This document shows, one piece after another, positions 6,579-12,831 of a DNA stretch of 12,831 bases; position 1 is the first letter of the stretch, and each line of letters begins with the position of its first letter. The notes below the pieces were generated by a model that did no database searches, was not told where the DNA came from, and was given only the letters and a program-made list of their open reading frames with translations. The translations under genes and the position numbers were made by a program. This DNA comes from UBA9732 sp031935845 (GTDB lineage Bacteria > Spirochaetota > Spirochaetia > Sphaerochaetales > Sphaerochaetaceae), in contig JAJBWA010000065.1 in NCBI GenBank assembly GCA_031935845.1, positions 1 through 12,831 of the forward strand, in the 5' to 3' direction.

Positions 6579-8129
6579 TCGGCTGACGTTTGCCTTCTTC
6601 TTTTTCCCCTTGGAAGCGGACCTGGGCTCCGCGCGGTGCTCGGGCCTGCCGGATGCCGCCCGGGGTGCGCTCCTGCGGCGCTCCGCACGGGGCTTCGCGC
6701 CCGGTTTCGAACCCGGCATTGAACCCGGCTTGAGCCTGTGCGCCGGAGCAAAGCGCTCCGTGGCACGCCTGTCGTAGAGATCCCTGATCTCCGAATAACC
6801 AGAAAGGTCTATCAGCCTGTTGTACTTGTCGTTCAGAAGAGCGGCGATGATGTTGGTGGTGTGGTGGGTCTCGCACAGCAGCTTGGCCAGGGAGAACATG
6901 GACTGCGGGCATTCGCCTTTCTCCGCCTGCTCAACCATGGCAAGCAGGTTGTCCAGAAGGGCCCGTTTCTTCTTCTCGATTATCTCATCAATCGTGGGTA
7001 CACGCCTTTTCTCGATCTCGGTCTTTGCAATCTTCTTTATGAAGGCAAAGCGCCTGAACTCGCGCGGCGTGACAAAGGTGACCGCAAGGCCTTCCTTTCC
7101 GGCGCGGCCGGTTCTTCCCACGCGGTGGATGTAGCTCTCCGGCTCATCGGGCAGGCTGTAGTTGATCACGTGCGTCAGCTCCGGAATATCGATGCCCCTT
7201 GCGGCAACATCGGTGGCGGCCAGGATGCTGATCCTGTGCTCGCGCATCTTGTGCACTATCAGCTCGCGCTGGGTCTGCGACAGGTCCCCATGGAGAACCT
7301 CGGCATTGTAGCCACATGAGATGAGCTTCTGGCCGATCTCGTCGCACTGGAGCTTTGTCTTGCAGAATACCAGCCCGTAGAAGTCCGGAGCGATGTCGAT
7401 GGTGCGCCTGAGGGCCTCGAACTTGTCTTCCTCGTACAGCTCGTAGAAGACCTGCTTGGTGAGGGTGCTGGTCATGTCCTGTGTCTGGACCCTGATCAGC
7501 TCGTAGTCCTTCATGAAGGTCTCAGCCAGCTTGAGGATGGGATCGGGCATTGTTGCCGAGAAGCAGAGTATCTGCCTCTGCTCCGGTGCCTTGGAGAGGA
7601 TGTTCTCGATGTCGTCGATGAAGCCCATGTCCAGCATCTCGTCGGCCTCGTCCAGCACGCAGACCTTGATTTCCTCCAGCGAGAGGGTGCCTTTCTCCAG
7701 ATGGTCCTGGATCCTGCCCGGGGTGCCCACGACTATGTCCACGCCCGCCTTCAGGTCCCTGAACTGGATGTTGTAGGAGGCACCGCCGTAGATGGCGCTT
7801 GTCCTGACGGGTCTTCCCAGAGCCAGACTCTGGATTTCCTGACATACCTGGATGCAGAGCTCACGCGTTGGAACCAGCACCAGTGCCAGCGGATTGACCG
7901 ACCTGCGGTCAGTCCTGAGCCCGTCTATCATTTCTATGACCGGCAGGGCGAACGCCGCAGTCTTTCCGGTTCCGGTCTGGGCCTGTCCTATGAGGTCTCC
8001 GTGTCCGCTCAGAAGGACCGGAATGCATCTTCTCTGTATTTCAGTAGGGGTCTCGAAACCCTTTGCCTTGATTGCCTCGATGCTCTTCACCGAAAGACCG
8101 AGGTCTATAAATTCTTGTATGTTCTGCAT
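6570..8129 (-). CDS. DEAD-box ATP-dependent RNA helicase
   Basis: This enzyme unwinds RNA duplexes using ATP, in ribosome assembly, mRNA decay or cold adaptation in known bacterial relatives. The motifs occur in order: Q motif GFETPTEIQ (24-32), AQTGTGKT (50-57), PTRELCIQ (87-94), TPGR (136-139), DEAD (160-163), SAT (191-193), ATDVAARGID (305-314) and HRVGRTGR (335-342). A basic, low-complexity tail (about 455-519) with KPGS-type repeats probably binds RNA non-specifically, as in CsdA/RhlE-type proteins. ATG 8129 (MQNIQEF...) gives 519 residues; the TTG at 8159 would add 10 unlike residues. No clear ribosome site was found at either. It heads a probable operon with the HIT and cysteine-rich genes. 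The subfamily (CshA, CsdA or RhlE) is not assigned. Confidence 0.95.
   Translation of the reverse strand: MQNIQEFIDLGLSVKSIEAIKAKGFETPTEIQRRCIPVLLSGHGDLIGQAQTGTGKTAAFALPVIEMIDGLRTDRRSVNPLALVLVPTRELCIQVCQEIQSLALGRPVRTSAIYGGASYNIQFRDLKAGVDIVVGTPGRIQDHLEKGTLSLEEIKVCVLDEADEMLDMGFIDDIENILSKAPEQRQILCFSATMPDPILKLAETFMKDYELIRVQTQDMTSTLTKQVFYELYEEDKFEALRRTIDIAPDFYGLVFCKTKLQCDEIGQKLISCGYNAEVLHGDLSQTQRELIVHKMREHRISILAATDVAARGIDIPELTHVINYSLPDEPESYIHRVGRTGRAGKEGLAVTFVTPREFRRFAFIKKIAKTEIEKRRVPTIDEIIEKKKRALLDNLLAMVEQAEKGECPQSMFSLAKLLCETHHTTNIIAALLNDKYNRLIDLSGYSEIRDLYDRRATERFAPAHRLKPGSMPGSKPGAKPRAERRRSAPRAASGRPEHRAEPRSASKGKKKKANVSRFK
6684..6731 (-). repeat. Four tandem 12-bp units in the helicase tail
   Basis: Four consecutive 12-base units (6684-6695, 6696-6707, 6708-6719, 6720-6731) encode, in minus-strand order, KPGS, MPGS, KPGA and KPRA. 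The units share an NNGCCGGGTTCN-like core with increasing divergence. This is a tandem array inside the basic tail of the helicase. Confidence 0.85.
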
Positions 8130-8332
8130 ATACCGGGAAGAGCATAGCAGAAAACGCAAAGCGTGAACAGATTCAGCAACAATAATTGGTTCCGCTAGTG
8201 TCGTTTTTCATATTGTACGTACAAATAGGACACTTTTTTACAAAAAACAAAGAAAAACTTGAAAAAACACACGAATTTGTTGTAACATATTTGAAGCCGC
8301 AAGGTGGCAATAGAACAATTCAGGAGGGAATT
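8130..8332. other. AT-rich divergent intergenic region between helicase and InsA-like gene
   Basis: This 203-base stretch is far more AT-rich than its surroundings. It holds a perfect 12-bp palindrome TTGTACGTACAA (8213-8224), poly-T and poly-A runs, and a candidate plus-strand promoter TTGAAA (8259-8264), 18 bases, TAACAT (8283-8288). AGGAGGG (8322-8328) is the ribosome site for the gene at 8333. I found no convincing promoter for the helicase. Confidence 0.5.
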
Positions 8333-8722
8333 ATGAGTGGGGAGACAAGCCAGGATGTACCGAGGACCCGTTGTCCGAATCCGCGATGCGTCTGGCACAA
8401 TCCGATGAGGATCCCGGAAGGGATGCAATGGTACAGGAAGCATGGGTTCTATTTCTCGGAACAGCATGGAAAGATGCAGAGGTACATCTGCCTGAACTGC
8501 CATAAGTCGTTTTCCGTCAGGACCGACAGCAGCCAGTGGTACCTGCACTTCGACTACATCAGCATCCCGGCGCTTGCACAGGCATGGCAGGCGGGCGGGA
8601 CCGTCAGGGAGATTGCAAAGGAATACGGCATCAGCCAGCAGATGGTGCGCACCCGTCTGCGTCGCAGCGATGTCTTCGATGAATGGGAGCTGTCGGATGA
8701 TGATCCTCCCAAGGCGTCATAG
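8333..8722 (+). CDS. Zinc-ribbon/helix-turn-helix DNA-binding protein, IS1 InsA-like
   Basis: This is a 129-residue putative DNA-binding protein. The N-terminal zinc ribbon uses Cys14 and Cys19 (CPNPRC) with Cys53 and Cys56 (RYICLNCHKSF). A helix-turn-helix follows at about 88-110 (GGTVREIAKEYGISQQMVRT), and the tail is acidic. The order and the RYxCxxCxKxF pattern resemble InsA, the regulator half of IS1, and N-termini of other transposases. However, no DDE domain, inverted repeats or target duplication was seen here. It may be a domesticated regulator or an insertion-sequence remnant. ATG 8333 follows AGGAGGG by 4 bases; a longer in-frame start near 8186 lies in AT-rich non-coding-looking sequence. 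It ends at a terminator and is probably a single-gene unit. Confidence 0.75.
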   Translation: MSGETSQDVPRTRCPNPRCVWHNPMRIPEGMQWYRKHGFYFSEQHGKMQRYICLNCHKSFSVRTDSSQWYLHFDYISIPALAQAWQAGGTVREIAKEYGISQQMVRTRLRRSDVFDEWELSDDDPPKAS

Positions 8723-8744
8723 AATCCCGTCCATCCGTATTCCG

Positions 8745-8783
8745 GCCAGTCCTTATTTGTTTTAGGGCTGGCTTCTTTATCTT
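8745..8783 (+). terminator. Rho-independent terminator after the InsA-like gene
   Basis: A 9-bp stem (GCCAGTCCT 8745-8753 with AGGGCTGGC 8764-8772, one G-U pair) with a 10-base loop is followed by the T-rich TTCTTTATCTT. The T-run lies only on the plus-strand side. It overlaps the stop codon of the convergent DUF2804 gene. Confidence 0.8.
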
Positions 8784-9697
8784 CCGGGAACTATGAACGC
8801 CGGAGTCCTGGGAACAGTCACCTCTGTGCCGTCGCCGAGCACGAGTTTTCCGCTGCACCATCCGTATGCCGTATCACGCCTGTCTTCCGGCCTGTACGTG
8901 GATTCGAACGCTATGTCGAGCTTTCCGTCGGATGTGGTGAACCTCCTGTTCTCCTCTTTGACGGCACCAAGCTTGTGGATCCTGTTTCCGATTACTACCG
9001 CGCTTTCTCCGCCGGCAGTGAGGTCGAGGCCGGTGATCCTGCCGTCCGTGTATGTGCAGCAGGACAGGCAGAGTCGGGGATTCTTCTGCGGCAGATGGCC
9101 CCTGATGCTCAGAAGCTCCGCAGTCAGGCTGCTTCGGCCCTTCAGTTCATACGTGACGTCGCCGAGTCTCAGCGTGCCCTCGGCGCTCATGCAGTTCAAC
9201 CTGCGCTCGTAGAGGAAAGAATGCCTGCTGTTCCTGCGCACACGCATGGTGCAAAGGCTCTCCAGGTCATCCGGCTGCGAGAGGATGAATCTTGCATCCA
9301 GACCTTTACCCTTGCCGGGGAACACCAGATCCGGGGCACAGAACAGAAGGTTCCTCCTGGAATCCTTGCGTATGAATGCCATGCGTATGTCATCGCAGGA
9401 GAAATGGACGCTCTCATCTGACCCCGATGTCTCGTTGAGGGTGTAGCGGCTCTGGTGGAAATGCCTCTGCACGGTCTTTTCCAGTGTTTCACCGGTCTTC
9501 CTGTCGTGGAACGATATGCGGTACTCCGACAGCTGTCCCGTTTCCAGGATGGATACCCTTATTGTCCATGCCTCTTCGGCGTCCGTGATGTAGTAGCAGT
9601 CCATCTCGTGAGCCGAGCCGTGCCGCTCGAATGCCCATAGAGGATGCCGTGCCCAACCGGTCGTGAGTGTCTCCTGCCAGCTCTTTATCTCTTTCAT
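8777..9697 (-). CDS. DUF2804 domain-containing protein
   Basis: This is a 306-residue soluble protein of the uncharacterised DUF2804 family, close to the family's usual length. Typical features are the N-terminal GWARHPL (14-20), the MDCYYITDAEEAW segment (32-44), the central TAELLSIRGHLPQKN region and the C-terminal GWCSGKLVLGDG (279-290). No signal peptide or membrane helix is visible, so it is probably cytoplasmic. Family members look mainly beta-rich and no enzymatic role is established to my knowledge. AGG lies only 2 bases before the ATG, which is unusually close, and a candidate promoter ends about 9 bases before it, so the mRNA may be nearly leaderless. It lies downstream of the SurA-like gene but is separated from it by a terminator. 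Confidence 0.82.
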   Translation of the reverse strand: MKEIKSWQETLTTGWARHPLWAFERHGSAHEMDCYYITDAEEAWTIRVSILETGQLSEYRISFHDRKTGETLEKTVQRHFHQSRYTLNETSGSDESVHFSCDDIRMAFIRKDSRRNLLFCAPDLVFPGKGKGLDARFILSQPDDLESLCTMRVRRNSRHSFLYERRLNCMSAEGTLRLGDVTYELKGRSSLTAELLSIRGHLPQKNPRLCLSCCTYTDGRITGLDLTAGGESAVVIGNRIHKLGAVKEENRRFTTSDGKLDIAFESTYRPEDRRDTAYGWCSGKLVLGDGTEVTVPRTPAFIVPGR

Positions 9698-9706
9698 TTC
9701 CTATTC

Positions 9707-9735
9707 ATTATATAAAAAAACCGGAGCAGGGTGAA
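9707..9735 (-). promoter_or_regulatory. Candidate DUF2804 promoter embedded in a terminator
   Basis: On the minus strand, TTCACC (9735-9730) and a perfect TATAAT (9712-9707) are 17 bases apart. The -35 lies in the loop of the upstream terminator and the -10 directly after its T-run. The start site would fall near 9700, only a few bases before the ATG. Confidence 0.55.
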
Positions 9736-9744
9736 TGCTCCGGT
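9714..9744 (-). terminator. Rho-independent terminator of the SurA-like gene
   Basis: On the minus strand a 9-bp perfect stem (ACCGGAGCA and TGCTCCGGT, 9744-9736 with 9728-9720) encloses a 7-base loop and runs into a T-tract (9720-9714). It lies about 22 bases after the stop codon at 9767-9769. Confidence 0.9.
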
Positions 9745-9766
9745 CCAGTCTTCTGCGGTAGTCCGA

Positions 9767-11320
9767 TCACGTTGATGAAGAGAACAGCGTGGTGAAGAAC
9801 TGAGTGTAGAAGTTGTTCTCGTGCAGGCTGCTGTTCAGGGCATTGTTGATCCTGTCGTATGCAGGCTGCTGCGGTGCGTAGTAGTTGTAGAGCATCGTGG
9901 TGACATAAGAGTTCGTCACGTTGTCGTCGTTGATGTCCGTGACCCTCACGACGATGTATGCACCGGAATCCTCTGTGGAATGCAGTGCGCCCGTGACATA
10001 ACCCTTCTCGGCAGTGAACAGCTCTCTGGTGACCGTTGCGTCCTGAGTCTGCTCGGCCAGGTATCCGAGGGAATCGTAGCTTGAGACCGTTCCGAGATAC
10101 TGGCTGCCGGCGACGTTGTCATTGACGGGCGAGACATTGATGATGTCCGAGTTGACTGACTCTGCGGCACCCTCGAAATCGGTCTGTGCCAGGGCAGATG
10201 CCGTGCCGACTGCTGCATCGACATACGGGGTGACCTCGTCGGGATTGTTCTGGTTGATGTAGTACTTGACTGCGCTGAGTGTTGCCTCATCCGTGAAGTC
10301 AGCAGCCTTGATGTCGCTGTTGAGCTTGTAGATGCTGTATCCGCTTGCGCTTGCGATCGGTGCGGTGTACTCACCGGCCTTGAGGGACGTGAGCTGGGCG
10401 ATGTCTTCGGCGTTGGCCATGTTGGGCATGATTGCGAATGCCGCGAGCTCTCCGACTGCTCCGCCGTTGGATGCATAGGAATCCTCGGAGTAGGTCGATA
10501 CGACCTCGGTCCATTCGGTTCCGGCCTTCAGTGCCTCATAGGCGGCGTTGGCAGACTCTTCGCTTGTCGTGCTGATGACGGAGACGTCTGCGTTCAGGAA
10601 GAGGTCCTCATGCTCCTTGCCGTAGGCAACTGCCAGGTCGTCGGGATAGGCCTGATAGTTGATCACGAAATAGTCGAATGACCTTGTGACCTTGGAGATT
10701 CCCTCGACGAACTCAAGCTCCTGCTTGGAGAGGATCGTGGACTGGAGGTCCGAAAGGACTGCAGTGTACGGATAGTAGTTCGTGTAGTAGGTGTTGACGG
10801 TGATCCTGGAAGACTCGGAAGATGCGTTGAACAGATCGGCGCTGAAGTTTCCGTCCTCGTCGCTGTACACGCCGCTTCTGATGATCAGGTCGTTGACCAG
10901 ATCCTGCGGAGCGGTGATTCCGGCTTCCTTGGCGTCCTTGGTGAGGGCCATGTAGGCAACCTGTGCCTGGTATGCATTGTAATAGCTGGAGTAGAGTGAG
11001 CTGTAGTCGCCGTTCAGATATGCGGTCTGAAGGTTCGAATCATTCACCAGCGTATTGTAGAAGACATTGTTGTTCTCGATAAGGATGGACTCTCCGTCAT
11101 ATGTGCCCCATGCGTTGGCTTTCTCGGCCTTTGACTGGTTGACCAGGACGATGACGTAATAAAGACCTCCGACCATCAGGAGTGCAAGAACCGCGATGAT
11201 GATGATTGTCATCAGCTTCTTGAAGGACATCTTCTCCTTCTTTTCTTTCTTCTGCTTGGATTCCACTACCTTCAGCTTGCTGTTCTTGCTTTCTGCTGAA
11301 GGGACATTCTTATCTGCCAT
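9767..11320 (-). CDS. Membrane-anchored SurA/PpiD-like protein with degenerate parvulin domain
   Basis: This is a putative periplasmic folding factor. The 517 residues comprise a Lys-rich cytoplasmic tail (1-36), one transmembrane helix (about 37-60), and a long periplasmic part with a SurA-N-like region and a parvulin-like domain at about 245-335. The parvulin signs are SEESANAAYEALKAGTEW (253-270), YSEDSYASNGGAVGEL (277-292), LKAGEYTAPIASASGYSIYKL (313-333). The two histidines usually seen at the start and end of a parvulin domain appear to be Val248 and Ser329, so isomerase activity is doubtful and a chaperone role more likely. The C-terminal region is rich in Tyr, Asn and Ser and unrecognised. 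ATG 11320 is chosen because AAGAGG lies 6 bases upstream. It is transcribed alone: own promoter candidate, own terminator. Confidence 0.8.
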   Translation of the reverse strand: MADKNVPSAESKNSKLKVVESKQKKEKKEKMSFKKLMTIIIIAVLALLMVGGLYYVIVLVNQSKAEKANAWGTYDGESILIENNNVFYNTLVNDSNLQTAYLNGDYSSLYSSYYNAYQAQVAYMALTKDAKEAGITAPQDLVNDLIIRSGVYSDEDGNFSADLFNASSESSRITVNTYYTNYYPYTAVLSDLQSTILSKQELEFVEGISKVTRSFDYFVINYQAYPDDLAVAYGKEHEDLFLNADVSVISTTSEESANAAYEALKAGTEWTEVVSTYSEDSYASNGGAVGELAAFAIMPNMANAEDIAQLTSLKAGEYTAPIASASGYSIYKLNSDIKAADFTDEATLSAVKYYINQNNPDEVTPYVDAAVGTASALAQTDFEGAAESVNSDIINVSPVNDNVAGSQYLGTVSSYDSLGYLAEQTQDATVTRELFTAEKGYVTGALHSTEDSGAYIVVRVTDINDDNVTNSYVTTMLYNYYAPQQPAYDRINNALNSSLHENNFYTQFFTTLFSSST

Positions 11321-11347
11321 GGAAGACCTCTTGATAAATAGTTTTGA

Positions 11348-11360
11348 GCCCCGTTGGGGC
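11348..11360 (-). other. GC-rich hairpin in the SurA-like gene leader
   Basis: GCCCC and GGGGC flank a 3-base loop. If the promoter at 11371-11400 is correct, the hairpin lies within a few bases of the mRNA 5' end and 28 bases before the start codon, and does not cover the ribosome site. Confidence 0.55.
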
Positions 11361-11370
11361 GCACCAAACA

Positions 11371-11400
11371 AAAATATCATTATATGGAGACAATTGTCAA
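11371..11400 (-). promoter_or_regulatory. Candidate sigma-70 promoter of the SurA-like gene
   Basis: On the minus strand a perfect TTGACA (11400-11395) is followed after 18 bases by TATTTT (11376-11371), or after 16 bases by GATATT. A 10-bp palindrome GACAATTGTC (11389-11398) overlaps the -35 and could be a regulator site. A TATAAT-like sequence also lies between, but at poor spacing. Confidence 0.55.
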
Positions 11401-11462
11401 TGTGAGTATGATGCTCTGTCCAAAAGTGCGGGCTTTATTGTAATGGCTTGTTTTTCAAAACA

Positions 11463-11507
11463 TGTTATAATGGCACCCTGAGAGTTATGACTATTCCGAT
11501 AGGAGGG
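11463..11507 (+). promoter_or_regulatory. Extended -10 promoter and ribosome site of the InlB-repeat lipoprotein gene
   Basis: TGTTATAAT (11463-11471) is a perfect extended -10 element with no clear -35. The leader would be about 35-40 bases and contains AGGAGGG (11501-11507), 7 bases before ATG 11515. A nearer out-of-frame ATG at 11510 gives only a few codons. Confidence 0.6.
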
Positions 11508-11514
11508 ACATGGT

Positions 11515-12831
11515 ATGCGAAAAGCATTGATTCTGATACTTACGGCGTTTCTTATTGTTTCGCTTTTCATCGCATGTAAGAATGAGCCGGAGCCGATACC
11601 TGAGATAACAATCACATTTGACGGAAACGGAAGTAGAGCCGGTGAGATGGACAGCGTCACGGTACATAAGGGAGAAGCAGCAGAACTTCCCGAGAATACG
11701 TACGTAGGACCGGACGGCTTTTTCTTCATCGGCTGGAACACAGAGAAAGACGGCAGCGGAGATGCCTATACCGACGGTGATACAGTCTGCTTTGAAAACG
11801 ACACAACTCTGTATGCCCAGTGGGAAAAGGAAGCGGAGAAAATCACATTCGACGCCAACGGCGGTTCCGGATTGACGGCTCCCCAGTGGGTTCTCTATGA
11901 TGAAGCATCAGTCCTCAGGCCGAACAGGTTCACGAAGGAGGGTTATGACTTCGTAGGTTGGAACACGCAGGCCGACGGCTATGGGGATGCTTATTGCGAT
12001 TCCGATACGGTCCGGCTTACGGAAGACACCACTCTGTATGCCCAGTGGGACAAAAATGTCCTGACTATAAAGTTCGACGCCAACGGCGGCTCCGGATGGA
12101 TGCTCCCCCAGTGGGTTCTCTATGATACTGCGACAGCCCTGAGACCGAACAGATACACGATGTCGGGTTATCATTTCGTAGGTTGGAACACAAAGGCCGA
12201 CGGAAGCGGAAAAGCGTATCCTGACGGCGATACCGTAAGCTTTACTGAAAACACAACTCTATATGCCCAGTGGGGTTTCAACGGAGTGGTGGAAATCAAG
12301 TATGACGCCAACGGCGGTACCGGATGGATGCTCCCCCAGTGGGTCATAAAAGACGTTGAAACGGTTCTCAGGCAAAACAGGTTTTCCAGAGAAGAACACT
12401 TCTTCACAGGCTGGAACACAGAGGCCGACGGAACCGGAGATGCCTATTCCGATGCCGATACAGCCACGTTCGAAAAGGACACGACCCTGTATGCCCAGTG
12501 GCATAAGGAAGTGGAGAAAATCACATTCGACGCCAACGGCGGCGGCGGACTGATGTTCCCCCAGTGGGTCGAGAAGGACGAAGCAACAGCCCTGAAGCCG
12601 AATACATTCAGTTGGAAGGGTCATTATTTCACCGGTTGGAATACAGAGAAAGACGGCAAGGGAACGAAATATGACGATAAGGCAAAGATAACAACCGATA
12701 AGGATGTCGTTCTGTACGCCCAGTGGATAATAGACGTGTCCACCATGGAGGACAAAACCAAGTGGAACGAGAGTGATGGCAAGTACTTCACCCTTTCTGC
12801 CGACGTGACTATAGATAATCGTGTTGAAATA
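11515..12831 (+). CDS. InlB-repeat (Listeria-Bacteroides repeat) lipoprotein, truncated by the right window edge
   Basis: This is a predicted surface or outer-membrane lipoprotein. Residues 1-21 form a signal peptide with lipobox-like LFIAC (Cys21), a relaxed form compatible with spirochaetal lipoproteins. Five repeats of about 69-73 residues follow (from ~31 to ~404), each with a FDANGG-like start, a GWNT.ADG.G middle and a TLYAQW end; this is the InlB B-repeat/Flg_new type, beta-grasp modules found in secreted adhesins. The segment after repeat 5 (DKTKWNESDGKYFTLSADVTI) looks like the start of a beta-helix or similar surface domain, which runs off the edge. The frame is open to base 12831. 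It is divergent from the SurA-like gene. The binding partner is unknown, and 'surface' rests on the signal and repeats. Confidence 0.9.
   Translation, partial: MRKALILILTAFLIVSLFIACKNEPEPIPEITITFDGNGSRAGEMDSVTVHKGEAAELPENTYVGPDGFFFIGWNTEKDGSGDAYTDGDTVCFENDTTLYAQWEKEAEKITFDANGGSGLTAPQWVLYDEASVLRPNRFTKEGYDFVGWNTQADGYGDAYCDSDTVRLTEDTTLYAQWDKNVLTIKFDANGGSGWMLPQWVLYDTATALRPNRYTMSGYHFVGWNTKADGSGKAYPDGDTVSFTENTTLYAQWGFNGVVEIKYDANGGTGWMLPQWVIKDVETVLRQNRFSREEHFFTGWNTEADGTGDAYSDADTATFEKDTTLYAQWHKEVEKITFDANGGGGLMFPQWVEKDEATALKPNTFSWKGHYFTGWNTEKDGKGTKYDDKAKITTDKDVVLYAQWIIDVSTMEDKTKWNESDGKYFTLSADVTIDNRVEI
11605..12726 (+). repeat. Five tandem InlB-type repeats coded at DNA level
   Basis: Units: 11605-11823, 11842-12048, 12067-12273, 12295-12501 and 12520-12726, with a period of 225-228 bases for units 2-5. 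A 41-base block is nearly identical in units 3 and 4 (12076-12116 and 12304-12344, two differences). Unit 1 is the most divergent and lacks the PQWV motif shared by units 2-5. Confidence 0.9.

Noticed and set aside
6738..7319. Plus-strand frame of 193 codons opposite the helicase
   Set aside because: It is antisense to conserved helicase motifs V and VI and resembles no family.
8186..8332. N-terminal extension of the InsA-like protein
   Set aside because: The extension is coded by AT-rich sequence containing promoter-like elements, while ATG 8333 has an excellent ribosome site.
11397..11741. Minus-strand frame opposite the lipoprotein start
   Set aside because: It covers the signal peptide and first repeat of the plus-strand lipoprotein and the promoter region; no supporting signal.
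12259..12624. Minus-strand frames opposite the InlB repeats
   Set aside because: They recur with the repeat period because the plus-strand repeats do; this is a shadow effect, not a gene family.
1..12831. CRISPR arrays, tRNA or rRNA genes, intact insertion sequences
   Set aside because: No short regularly spaced direct repeats, cloverleaf-like segments or transposase with terminal repeats were seen on reading; the only repeats are coding repeats inside genes.

Overview
The window is a gene-dense bacterial segment (moderately high GC, strong AGGAGG-type ribosome sites, many 1-8 nt gene overlaps) with 11 complete and 2 truncated protein genes. No rRNA, tRNA, CRISPR array or intact insertion sequence was seen. 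The set of QueH, an InlB-repeat lipoprotein with a relaxed lipobox, a SurA-like membrane-anchored protein and a TrpR orphan would fit a host-associated spirochaete (Treponema/Sphaerochaeta-like gut lineage). That placement is inference from gene content and was not checked against a database.

Left part (1-5816). A minus-strand pair, MATE transporter then RluA-family pseudouridine synthase (cut by the left edge), is translationally coupled by an ATGA overlap. Divergent from it, three plus-strand genes overlap end to end: queH (epoxyqueuosine reductase), a membrane-anchored TPR protein with an acidic tail, and a cardiolipin synthase-type phospholipase D protein. They are followed by a small TrpR-family repressor. 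The repressor's probable promoter carries a perfect 8+8 bp inverted repeat over its -10 box, which looks like an autoregulatory operator.

Middle part (5822-8783). A minus-strand run of DEAD-box RNA helicase, HIT-family hydrolase and a cysteine-rich small protein is convergent with trpR. Divergent from the helicase, across an AT-rich 200 bp intergenic region, is a small zinc-ribbon plus helix-turn-helix protein resembling the InsA protein of IS1, with no transposase beside it. It ends at a good rho-independent terminator.

Right part (8777-12831). On the minus strand lie a SurA/PpiD-like membrane-anchored protein, whose parvulin domain appears to lack its usual histidines, and a DUF2804 protein, separated by a strong terminator. 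The DUF2804 promoter seems to be embedded in that terminator and would give an almost leaderless mRNA. Divergent from the SurA-like gene, a plus-strand lipoprotein with five InlB/Listeria-Bacteroides-type repeats runs off the right edge.

Most of the window looks like core or housekeeping genome. The points most worth checking are the TrpR operator, the terminator/promoter overlap, the degenerate parvulin, the InsA-like orphan and the young repeats in the lipoprotein, the helicase tail and the TPR tail.
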